Assembly (NCBI GenBank): GCA_040905705.1
Contig: JBBDQZ010000071.1
Span: 1-64,000 of the forward strand
Direction: 5' to 3'
DNA from: JBBDQZ01 sp040905705
Lineage (GTDB): Bacteria > Bacteroidota > Rhodothermia > Balneolales > Natronogracilivirgulaceae
Length of the DNA: 64,000 bases
A program made the position numbers and the translations under genes. The notes beneath the pieces are model-generated. The model was not told the DNA's origin, did no database searches, and worked only from the letters and a program-made list of their open reading frames with translations. Of this stretch, positions 35,095-43,017 are shown in pieces (within the stretch, counting starts at the first letter, position 1; the number at the start of each line of letters is the position of its first letter).

Positions 35095-36144
35095 TTAAAA
35101 ATCCTTAGAGTCCTGCAAGTCGTTTACCACGGTGTCCAGCATTTCCGGAGTAGCCGAAACCTCCTCAAACATTTCCGTAAGCTCCTCCGCCGTCAGTTTT
35201 TCAAAATCCCGTTCAACCGGCAGAATACATATCCCTCCGAAATCGGCCGAAGCCGGACTAAACAGGATCTGATCCATCCCTTCAAGAAAATACCGGGCCG
35301 GGCGGTGTCTCCTTCGCAGGAAGATAATGATACGCCAGCGATTGTTTTCAAAGGAAGACAGTATATTGATCATCGGCTCATCCTCTTCAGCGCCTGTTAT
35401 TCCACTTTGTAAAGACACCGCTTTAAAGCCGGCAATCAACTTTGCGAATTGACGCATAAGCAACAGCTTGTCATCCGTATCCATGATCACATACCGGCGT
35501 AACCCGTCATCCACCCGGGCCGCCCGAAAACGATCCTCATCCACAACCCATTTTCCGTGGCCATCGATCAATGTCCGCCAGTTTGAGTCTACCGGCATAG
35601 CTCCACGTTCTCCTGCCTGAAAATGGAGGTGATCCGGCGCTGACGCTCCGCACTGCGGGCCGTTGTAAAGCAGCGTATAAGACGGAGCCATCGTTTTGGT
35701 GATATCCAGCAACGACTCAAATGCACCGCCAATCAGCTGGGGAATGTGATTCACATGAGTAATGGTGAAATGCTCGTTAAAAATGGGGAAGGGATTCCCC
35801 AGAATCATATAGTCCCTGTAAAGCAGTCCTTTCTGCTCCGGTGGAAGATTGTTCCGGCAAAGAAAGCACTTCCTTTCCCTGATTGATTTTTTGTCCACTT
35901 TCGCCGAAGCGGACACGATCCGGCCCGGGTTGAACTGTAGCTTCATCCTGAATCCGTCAAACTCAATTTCCCGTTCCCGAATCGAATCCAGGCTTTGAAA
36001 CCCGCTGGATAACATAGGCCAGTGTTCCCGCTGATGCCTCAACAACAGCCGGGCGCTTTCCGCGAGCTCGCCGCCACCCGCAGGCTTTCCAGCCTGCGGG
36101 GAATCCCCGTAGTGCCCGCCTCGTGTGTCAGAAAATGCCGTCAT
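35095..36144 (-). CDS. HIT/GalT-like protein (DUF4922 type), candidate sugar-nucleotide enzyme
   Basis: The 349-residue protein starts at ATG 36144, preceded by AGGA eight bases upstream; the next in-frame ATG at 36162 is less well placed. A GalT/HIT layout is visible. KCFLC (C93, C96) resembles the zinc site of galactose-1-phosphate uridylyltransferase. GNPFPIFNEHFTITH resembles the N-terminal HIT strand, and APDHLHFQ carries the H-x-H-x-Q catalytic triad (172-176). Relatives include GalT, GDP-glucose phosphorylase and ATP adenylyltransferase. Paired with nagZ and beside an amino-sugar kinase, it may act on a hexosamine 1-phosphate or its nucleotide. That role is an inference. Confidence 0.75.
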   Translation of the reverse strand: MTAFSDTRGGHYGDSPQAGKPAGGGELAESARLLLRHQREHWPMLSSGFQSLDSIREREIEFDGFRMKLQFNPGRIVSASAKVDKKSIRERKCFLCRNNLPPEQKGLLYRDYMILGNPFPIFNEHFTITHVNHIPQLIGGAFESLLDITKTMAPSYTLLYNGPQCGASAPDHLHFQAGERGAMPVDSNWRTLIDGHGKWVVDEDRFRAARVDDGLRRYVIMDTDDKLLLMRQFAKLIAGFKAVSLQSGITGAEEDEPMINILSSFENNRWRIIIFLRRRHRPARYFLEGMDQILFSPASADFGGICILPVERDFEKLTAEELTEMFEEVSATPEMLDTVVNDLQDSKDF

Positions 36145-36190
36145 GAATATTTCCTGTTTCATGCGTAGATTGGAAAGCAAATATAAACAC

Positions 36191-37453
36191 ATGAATATAC
36201 AATCGGCGTTATTTCTTTTTTTTATCGTAACGGGGCTTGCGCAACCTGCGTTCCGGAACGAACAAAACCACTCTGAAGAACGGGTAAAAACCGGCCTCGA
36301 AAGACTCATTGACCAGGAATTCGACATACTTCAGGGCAAGCGGGTCGGACTGATTACAAACCCTACCGGCGTAGACGGTAACCTTGTTTCCATCGTGGAT
36401 ATTTTCCATGAGTCGGATCATGTAAATCTTGTGGCACTCTTCGGCCCGGAGCACGGTGTTCGCGGGGATTATGATGCAGGTGCTTATGTGGAAACGTATA
36501 AGGATGAGTCCACCGGTATCCCGGTCTATTCGCTGTATGGCCCTGTCCGGAAACCGACGGCAGAAATGCTTGAAGGCATTGATGTGCTGGTCTATGACAT
36601 TCAGGATATCGGGGTGCGGTCCTACACCTATATAAGCACCCTGGGACTGACTATGGAAGCGGCAACGGAACAGGGGATTGAATATGTGGTTCTTGACCGG
36701 CCCAATCCTCTGGGCGGCAACCGTATTGAAGGGAATGTCGCTGAGCAGGGGTATTTCTCTTTTGTAAGCCCATACCCCATTCCCTATGTTCACGGGCTGA
36801 CCGTAGCCGAACTTGCACTGATGCTCAATGGCGAGAAAATGCTGGGAGACAGCATCCAGGCGGATTTGGCCGTGGTAAGGATGGATAACTGGAAACGGGA
36901 AATGGCCTTCAGTGATACCGGGCTGAAATGGGTACCCAGTTCGCCGCATATACCCGACGCCACCTCCCCGGCCTTTTATGTTGCTACCGGCATTTTGGGC
37001 GAACTTCAAATCCTTTCGGAGGGTGTCGGCTACACGCTTCCCTTCGAGCTCTTCGGAGCCGGGTGGATCAATGCCGGCGAACTGGCGGCGCATCTGAATG
37101 CACAGGATATCCCCGGCGTTATTTTCCGTCCGGTGTCATGGCGGCCATATTACGGGCGGGACGAAGGCAAACGGTTGCAAGGTGTACAGATCCACTTCAC
37201 CGATTACCGTGAGACAAACCTGACATCGCTGGGATTCCGCCTCCTGGAAGCACATCATGAATTGCATCCTGACAAAAACCCTTTTGAAATGGCGACCGAC
37301 GCACGTATCGGGATGTTCGACCGTGTAACGGGGTCCTCGAAGGTCCGTGGCCTCTTTATGAAAAATATGCAATATGACGACGTGCAAGCGTTCCTGGACA
37401 AGGATGTGGAACCTTTCCGGGAACGCTCAAAAAACTACTACCTTTATGACTAA
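36191..37453 (+). CDS. namZ: Exo-beta-N-acetylmuramidase NamZ (DUF1343)
   Basis: The start is set at ATG 36191 (420 residues) because it begins a signal peptide ending near QPAF; the frame is open to 36125. NamZ removes MurNAc from the non-reducing end of peptidoglycan glycan fragments. All family motifs are intact: ALFGPEHGVRG with Glu87 and His88, TGIPVYSLYG, VYDIQDIGVRSYTYIS, VLDRPNPLGG, and PYVHGLTVAELAL. The signal peptide puts it in the periplasm or outside. It diverges from the DUF4922-nagZ operon with only 46 bases between starts, and converges with the permease gene. Confidence 0.94.
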   Translation: MNIQSALFLFFIVTGLAQPAFRNEQNHSEERVKTGLERLIDQEFDILQGKRVGLITNPTGVDGNLVSIVDIFHESDHVNLVALFGPEHGVRGDYDAGAYVETYKDESTGIPVYSLYGPVRKPTAEMLEGIDVLVYDIQDIGVRSYTYISTLGLTMEAATEQGIEYVVLDRPNPLGGNRIEGNVAEQGYFSFVSPYPIPYVHGLTVAELALMLNGEKMLGDSIQADLAVVRMDNWKREMAFSDTGLKWVPSSPHIPDATSPAFYVATGILGELQILSEGVGYTLPFELFGAGWINAGELAAHLNAQDIPGVIFRPVSWRPYYGRDEGKRLQGVQIHFTDYRETNLTSLGFRLLEAHHELHPDKNPFEMATDARIGMFDRVTGSSKVRGLFMKNMQYDDVQAFLDKDVEPFRERSKNYYLYD

Positions 37454-37506
37454 GCGGCTGTGATGGCCTTTCATGAAGCCTCCGGTCTGATTCCCGACAA
37501 GCCGCC

Positions 37507-39387
37507 CTACCCGTCTCCATTGCCTTTTTTCCCAAAATCATTATCCAGCGGAATAAAATACGTGGCAATAAAAGCCGGAATCGTAGCGATCATCACCCAG
37601 AGGAAAAAGTTGGGGTAACCTGTCATCTCCTGGATCCAGCCGCTGAACATCCCGGGAAGCATCATTCCCAACGCCATGAAACCGGTCGTGATCGCAAAAT
37701 GCGACGTTTTGTGCTCCCCTTCCGAAACATAAATCATAAAGAGCATGTATGCGGTAAAACCAAAACCGTAGCCAAACTGTTCAACGGCAATGGCCGAGCC
37801 GATCATCAGAAAACTGTCCGGCAGTGCCTGTGAAAGATAGACATAAACCAGATTCGGGACATTCATCGCTATGACCATAGGCCAGAGCCAGAATTTGAGG
37901 CCATGACGCGCGGCCATAAAGCCACCGAGAATCCCGCCAATCGTCAGCGCAATGAGCCCGACGGTGCCATATGCGATTCCGAGTTGCCCGGTCGTCAAAG
38001 CCAGCCCTCCTGTTTCCTGGGCGTCCAGCAGAAAAGGAGAGGCCAGGCGCACAAGCTGAGCTTCGGAAAAACGATAAAGCAATAGAAAGGCAAGGATCGC
38101 TCCTATTCTTTTCTTTCTGAAGAACAGGACAAAAGTCTTCAGGAACTCGCTATAAATGGACTGTCCCGATTCATGTACAGCCGCCTGGTCGGTGGAGGGA
38201 TAGGGTAGCATAAACCTGTGATAGACAAAAAATATCAGGAACATGCCGGCAAGGAGGAAAAAAGTGATGGACCAGGCCAGCGGGATATTTCCGGCCCGCA
38301 CCTGAAAATGTGCAGAACTGGCAAAATCGAGTTGATCGTCGAGTTGGATGACTGCCATGCCGGGTATGTTCCAGTTCTTTTCTGTAAACCGAAAGTAGCC
38401 GCCTTCCACCAATGAGATACTGTTATCGCCGCCAACCCTTCCAAAATTCATCACCACTTCATCCCCGGGAGCGGGTGGGCCGGAGAGATGGAAATAGATC
38501 ACGCCGATATTACCGGTAAGCTCGGAATCAGGATCAGCTTCCTCCGGGCCAAAACGCGATTCAATAAATTCTTCGAATGGATGGATGATGTTCCGCCGAA
38601 TCCAGCCCGGCTCTTGCCTCTCCCCGGCTTCTGCCTCCGCCAGGTCCTGTTCCAGTGCCGGATTGAATCCATTTTCCAGGTTCCATGCACTGGCAAAACC
38701 GATAATCGAGTCCACTTCGCTGCGAGAGCGCCGGTGGGTACCTATCACCAGCTCACCCGGCTCGGCGACAATTTGATGAGGCCCGTCCAGTGCGCTAACC
38801 ACGATAGAATCGGGATGAGTGACCCCGGCCAGTTCGATATCCGGGCTGGCCCGTACCTGCAGATTGATATCGTCAAGGCCGGTCCTGCTTTCGATAGTTC
38901 CGGCGACAATCACCAGTGCGCCCTGGCCGGTAATCATCGCAACCCTGTAGAAGGTGCTGCGAACGCCGACAAACCATGCCTGTTCATGCCTGGAGAGGCC
39001 AAGCATGTAGAGGCCGTCGGCGGCGATATCATGGGTCGCCGAACTGAATGCCATGATCCAGAAAAAAGCCAGTGTAAGCTGAAGGAATCCCGGCAGCGGT
39101 ATAGTAAATGCCACGCTTGCCATGGAGGCGCCGATAAGCAGCTGCATGGCGACAATCCACCAGCGTTTGGTTTTCAGCAGGTCGACAATCGGGCTCCAAA
39201 GTGGTTTGATCACCCAGGGCAGATAAAGCCAACTGGTGTAAAGTGCAATTTCGGTATTGGAAACTCCGAGGCGGTTGTACATCACAACCGTCACGAACAT
39301 CACAATTACATAGGGAATCCCTTGTGTAAAATAGAGCGTCGGTATCCAGGACCATGGATTCCGGTAGATCGGCTTTTTATCTGGCAT
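37507..39387 (-). CDS. AmpG-like MFS permease with large periplasmic insertion
   Basis: The 626-residue protein has an N-terminal MFS half that fits AmpG: TLYFTQGIPYVIVM, then PWVIKPLWSPIVDLLK after helix 2, and SSATHDIAADGLY. Helices 1-5 end near residue 163 and helix 6 starts near 370. Between them lies about 205 residues of polar, beta-rich sequence, placed on the periplasmic side if the N-terminus is inside. The C-terminal six helices are normal (390-620). AmpG imports GlcNAc-anhydroMurNAc muropeptides, so a role in importing cell-wall sugars fits the locus. The insertion is unusual for the family and has no recognised domain. Confidence 0.85.
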   Translation of the reverse strand: MPDKKPIYRNPWSWIPTLYFTQGIPYVIVMFVTVVMYNRLGVSNTEIALYTSWLYLPWVIKPLWSPIVDLLKTKRWWIVAMQLLIGASMASVAFTIPLPGFLQLTLAFFWIMAFSSATHDIAADGLYMLGLSRHEQAWFVGVRSTFYRVAMITGQGALVIVAGTIESRTGLDDINLQVRASPDIELAGVTHPDSIVVSALDGPHQIVAEPGELVIGTHRRSRSEVDSIIGFASAWNLENGFNPALEQDLAEAEAGERQEPGWIRRNIIHPFEEFIESRFGPEEADPDSELTGNIGVIYFHLSGPPAPGDEVVMNFGRVGGDNSISLVEGGYFRFTEKNWNIPGMAVIQLDDQLDFASSAHFQVRAGNIPLAWSITFFLLAGMFLIFFVYHRFMLPYPSTDQAAVHESGQSIYSEFLKTFVLFFRKKRIGAILAFLLLYRFSEAQLVRLASPFLLDAQETGGLALTTGQLGIAYGTVGLIALTIGGILGGFMAARHGLKFWLWPMVIAMNVPNLVYVYLSQALPDSFLMIGSAIAVEQFGYGFGFTAYMLFMIYVSEGEHKTSHFAITTGFMALGMMLPGMFSGWIQEMTGYPNFFLWVMIATIPAFIATYFIPLDNDFGKKGNGDG

Positions 39388-39583
39388 GCTAAATCGGTAA
39401 GTTATCGGGTCAAAGTATTAAAGGATCACTCACGAAGCAACCGGTTTAAAAGCGTTGCCGGGGTTCGGGTCCGTTATAGGAAAGCTGTCGATACTTTCGA
39501 GGCTGTCGGTGCTGTAATAAACCGTTCCGGGGTATCTGCATCTATTTGCGAAATCGATATATTATCGGAAACCATGTACATAT

Positions 39584-40516
39584 ATGAATAAAATCAGGTA
39601 CATTTTCTCCGAAATTGGCATAGTGATCCGCGACACCCTCCATGACTGGGTAAGAGACAATATGCCGACTTACGGTGCCGCCCTGGCTTTCTATGCCATT
39701 TTTTCCATTGCCCCGCTGCTCATCATTCTGGTTGCTGTAACCGGATTTATTTTTGGAGAGGCGGCCTCGGCCGGACAACTTGAGGAGTATATGTCGCAAA
39801 TAATGGGAGCGGAACTGGCCATGACACTCCAGAATTTTGTCGCCAATGCCTACCGTCCGGCTTCCGGTATCATTGCCACCATGATCAGTCTGATAATTAT
39901 TCTGTTCACCTCGACGACGATCATCACACAGCTGAAAGAGTCTCTTAACAATATCTGGAATGTGGCCATACGTAAAGAAGAAAGCAGCATCAAACGGTTT
40001 TTGATCGATCGCATGATGGCCTTTGCGCTCATTTTGATTTTTGCCGGGATCTTCATTCTCTCCATGATATTTGAAATCACATTGTCCACTCTGAGTACGT
40101 ATCTCGATCCGGTCATTCCGGGAGGGGTAGATCTCTGGTCCACTATCAATTCTGTTTTTATCTTTCTGGTACAGATTGTGCTTTTCGGAATCATCTTCAA
40201 AATGTTGCCTGATATTCGTGTGCAATGGTCAGATGTGGCCGTTGGAGCAGTCGTGACGGCACTGCTGTTTCTGCTGGGGCGCTATCTGATCAGTATCTAT
40301 ATGGGGATGGCAGCCACCTCCACCTACGGTGCAGCCGGATCGTTTGTCGTGTTTCTGATCTGGGTCTATTACAACGCCATGGTTTTCTTTCTGGGCGCCG
40401 AGTTTACCTATATTTATACCATGCGGTATGGCTCCCGTGTAGAACCGGCCGACCATGCCCGGTTTACCACTTATTACCTCGATGACCCCGACGACGACAC
40501 GTATGGCTCCTTTTGA
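39584..40516 (+). CDS. YihY/BrkB family inner-membrane protein
   Basis: This 310-residue protein has about six membrane helices and the YihY/virulence factor BrkB pattern: MPTYGAALAFYAIFSIAPLLI at 28-48, SLNNIWN, FGIIFKMLPDIRVQWSDV, and a C-terminal GAAGSFVVFLIWVYYNAMVFF with GAEFTYIY. The molecular function of the family is not settled. The C-terminal tail is acidic (DDPDDDT). It is transcribed alone between the permease gene and the sucrose-phosphate synthase gene. Confidence 0.93.
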   Translation: MNKIRYIFSEIGIVIRDTLHDWVRDNMPTYGAALAFYAIFSIAPLLIILVAVTGFIFGEAASAGQLEEYMSQIMGAELAMTLQNFVANAYRPASGIIATMISLIIILFTSTTIITQLKESLNNIWNVAIRKEESSIKRFLIDRMMAFALILIFAGIFILSMIFEITLSTLSTYLDPVIPGGVDLWSTINSVFIFLVQIVLFGIIFKMLPDIRVQWSDVAVGAVVTALLFLLGRYLISIYMGMAATSTYGAAGSFVVFLIWVYYNAMVFFLGAEFTYIYTMRYGSRVEPADHARFTTYYLDDPDDDTYGSF

Positions 40517-40536
40517 AAGCATATTGTTTCATAAAT

Positions 40537-40559
40537 ATGAACAAAGTTCATCCGGATGA
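40537..40559. repeat. Overlapping palindromes upstream of the sucrose-phosphate synthase gene
   Basis: ATGAAC-AAA-GTTCAT (40537-40551) overlaps the 12-base perfect palindrome TCATCCGGATGA (40548-40559). They lie about 150 bases before the TTG start and just after the YihY stop. They could be operator sites or the YihY gene's 3' hairpin; no T-run follows. Confidence 0.4.
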
Positions 40560-40707
40560 TGTTATAAATGTCAACATGGTGGTAATCAACCTGATGGTGA
40601 CAGGACAAAAAATTATTTCGCTAACATGAACGTCCTGTATAATTATATTACTGTGATACCCAAGTTTTGACATCAACACAAAAGAACACGATCAAACCAT
40701 TTATGTT

Positions 40708-42918
40708 TTGAAGAAATCCAATACAAAAAAATCAAAACCGGCAAAAAGCCGTCTTCATTTACAACTTTTTAGTATTCACGGATTGATTCGCGGGGAAAAT
40801 ATGGAGCTGGGCCGGGACGCCGACACCGGTGGCCAGGTAAAGTATGTGGTGGAACTGGCGAGAGCTTTGGGCAATTTGCCGCAAGTCAGCCAGGTCGACC
40901 TGTTCACCCGTCTTGTGGACGACAAACGGGTTAGCTCCCGCTACAAAAAGGAGATCGAACCGCTAGGCAAGTGTGCACGCATCGTACGGATTCGTTGTGG
41001 AGGAAAGCGGTATATACGCAAGGAACTCCTCTGGCCCCATCTGTCGGAATTTGTGGACAATGTAATCCGCTTTAACAAGAAGGAGCAAATCACGCCCGAT
41101 TTACTTCACGGCCATTATGCGGATGGCGGATTTGTCGTTAATCAGCTCTCCAAAATGCTCGGCATTCCTTATGTCTTTACCGGCCATTCGCTTGGCCGCT
41201 CGAAAAAGAACTCTTTGTCCAACAAGGGAATGACCGAAAAACAGATGAACGAGAAGTTCAATCTCAATCATCGAATTCAGGTTGAAGAAGATGTATTGAA
41301 GACCGCTTCCCATGTAATCGTCAGTACGAACCACGAGATCGTGCAACAGTACAAACTGTACAGTAATTTTGACAAGGCCGTCTTTACCGTTATTCCACCG
41401 GGTATCGACATAGATGTTTTTTATCCCTATTACTACGATCACGACGCGAAACGGACGAAACCGGAACCTTATCTCCAGGCAAGGGATAAAATGAGTCGTG
41501 AATTCGAACGCTTTTTTTACAACAAGGACAAACCACTGATCCTGACCATCTGCCGCCCGGACAGCCGGAAAAACATTCAGGGCCTGGTCACGGCCTTCGG
41601 CGAGAACAAGGAGCTCCAGGCTATTGCCAACCTGGCTATTTTTGCCGGTATCCGCAAGGATATAGATAACCTGGATGATAATGAGCGGGAAGTGCTTACC
41701 GAGATGCTTCTGCTTATGGACAAATACGATCTCTATGGCAAGATGGCTCTTCCAAAAAAGCACAATCCAACGACGGAAGTCCCGGAATTGTATCGCGTGG
41801 CGGCCGACCTGCAGGGAGTTTTTGTCAACTCCGCTTTTTCCGAACCATTCGGGATTACGCTGATTGAAGCGGCCTCCGCAGGAGTGCCGATTGTAGGGCC
41901 CGATGACGGCGGCCCGCAGGATATTGTTAAGAACTGCAAAAATGGTGTTTTGGTGGATACCACGGATACCAATGCCCTGGGTGATGCCATCAAATCGGTA
42001 TTGATCGATCAGGATAAATGGCGGGAGTATTCCAATAACGGGGTTATCGGGGTGCGTAAACACTATTCCTGGACGGCACATGCCAAATCGTTCCTCGAAC
42101 AGGTGGACGATGTCATCGGGGATTTCAAAAAAGCCACCGGCATTCACGGTGTTACCGAGGCCCCGGCATGGCGATTCACCGGACTGGATCGAATATTGAT
42201 TACCGACATCGACGACACCCTGATCGGTGACGATAAAGCCCTTAAAACGTTTTTGAAAACCCTTCAGGAACATCGCGAAACAGTCGGATTCGGGGTAGCC
42301 ACGGGACGGAGCCTGGAACTTGTCGAAGAAATACTGAAAGAGAAGCATATTCCTACACCCGATGTCATCATCACTTCGGTGGGCACCGAGATATACTACG
42401 GCACCGACCTGAACAACCTCCACCTGGATTCCGGCTGGCGGGCACATATCTCCTATCAATGGCATCCGCAACGGATCAAAAAGGCCTTGTCGAAGTTTGA
42501 CTTTTTGGAACTGCAGGATCGTGACGGGGAACGTGATTTCAAGCTCAGCTATGTCATGAAACCCAATGAAGAACATTTGGCGATGATCCATCAACAGCTG
42601 ACGGAGAAAAAACTCCGTTATCAGCTGGTCTACTCACACGGAGCGTACCTCGACGTGCTTCCCCAACGGGCTTCCAAAGGGCGTGCCATCGATTACCTGG
42701 CAAAGAAATGGGATATTACACCGGAAAATATTCTTGTCTCCGGAGATTCCGGCAATGATTACGAAATGTTGTACGGAAAACGACTGGCTGTGGTGGTTGG
42801 AAACCACGCTCCGGAAATCGAGCAACTGCGTGGCAATCGCCGGGTTTATTTTGCCGAAAGCAACTATGCCGCCGGTATTATCGAGGGTATCCGGTACTAC
42901 CAGTTTCTGGATCTTTGA
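40708..42918 (+). CDS. Sucrose-phosphate synthase with fused sucrose-phosphatase domain
   Basis: The 736-residue protein starts with TTG (the ATG at 40703 is out of frame and stops at once). The GT-B glycosyltransferase (about 15-475) has the SPS/sucrose synthase start HGLIRGENMELGRDADTGGQ, TGHSLGRSK and the donor-site FSEPFGITLIEAASAGVPIV. A HAD phosphatase follows (about 495-735) with TDIDDTLIGDD, ATGRS and SGDSGNDYEML. SPS joins UDP- or other NDP-glucose with fructose 6-phosphate, and the HAD domain should release sucrose. Sucrose is a compatible solute in salt-stressed bacteria, so a role in osmotic protection is likely. Inverted repeats lie upstream. Confidence 0.92.
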   Translation: MKKSNTKKSKPAKSRLHLQLFSIHGLIRGENMELGRDADTGGQVKYVVELARALGNLPQVSQVDLFTRLVDDKRVSSRYKKEIEPLGKCARIVRIRCGGKRYIRKELLWPHLSEFVDNVIRFNKKEQITPDLLHGHYADGGFVVNQLSKMLGIPYVFTGHSLGRSKKNSLSNKGMTEKQMNEKFNLNHRIQVEEDVLKTASHVIVSTNHEIVQQYKLYSNFDKAVFTVIPPGIDIDVFYPYYYDHDAKRTKPEPYLQARDKMSREFERFFYNKDKPLILTICRPDSRKNIQGLVTAFGENKELQAIANLAIFAGIRKDIDNLDDNEREVLTEMLLLMDKYDLYGKMALPKKHNPTTEVPELYRVAADLQGVFVNSAFSEPFGITLIEAASAGVPIVGPDDGGPQDIVKNCKNGVLVDTTDTNALGDAIKSVLIDQDKWREYSNNGVIGVRKHYSWTAHAKSFLEQVDDVIGDFKKATGIHGVTEAPAWRFTGLDRILITDIDDTLIGDDKALKTFLKTLQEHRETVGFGVATGRSLELVEEILKEKHIPTPDVIITSVGTEIYYGTDLNNLHLDSGWRAHISYQWHPQRIKKALSKFDFLELQDRDGERDFKLSYVMKPNEEHLAMIHQQLTEKKLRYQLVYSHGAYLDVLPQRASKGRAIDYLAKKWDITPENILVSGDSGNDYEMLYGKRLAVVVGNHAPEIEQLRGNRRVYFAESNYAAGIIEGIRYYQFLDL

Positions 42919-42999
42919 ATATTCCCGGCATGGCTCGTTTCCGTTTTTGAGAGATAGCCGGATTGCTGCCAGGAAGCGTTCCTTTATTTAAAGTGTAGC

Positions 43000-43015
43000 T
43001 CCTATGGCCATAGGA
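43000..43015. repeat. Perfect 16-base palindrome between convergent genes
   Basis: TCCTATGGCCATAGGA lies two bases before the end of the minus-strand T9SS protein gene and 82 bases after the sucrose-phosphate synthase stop. It could form a transcript-end hairpin for both genes, but no T-run flanks it. Confidence 0.4.
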
Positions 43016-43017
43016 TA

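Noticed and set aside
36125..36327. Overlapping divergent starts of namZ (from 36125) and the DUF4922 gene (from 36327)
   Set aside because: The extra N-terminal residues have no conservation. Internal starts at 36191 (signal peptide) and 36144 (AGGA site) remove the overlap.
38488..39591. A 367-codon open frame antisense to the AmpG-like permease
   Set aside because: It is rich in His, Cys and Arg without fold-like periodicity and mirrors the hydrophobic codons of the permease; no independent signal or ribosome-binding site.
41101..42594. A 497-codon open frame antisense to the sucrose-phosphate synthase gene
   Set aside because: It lies wholly opposite a clear enzyme with all motifs. The antisense product has no recognisable domain and its length follows from codon bias of the sense gene.
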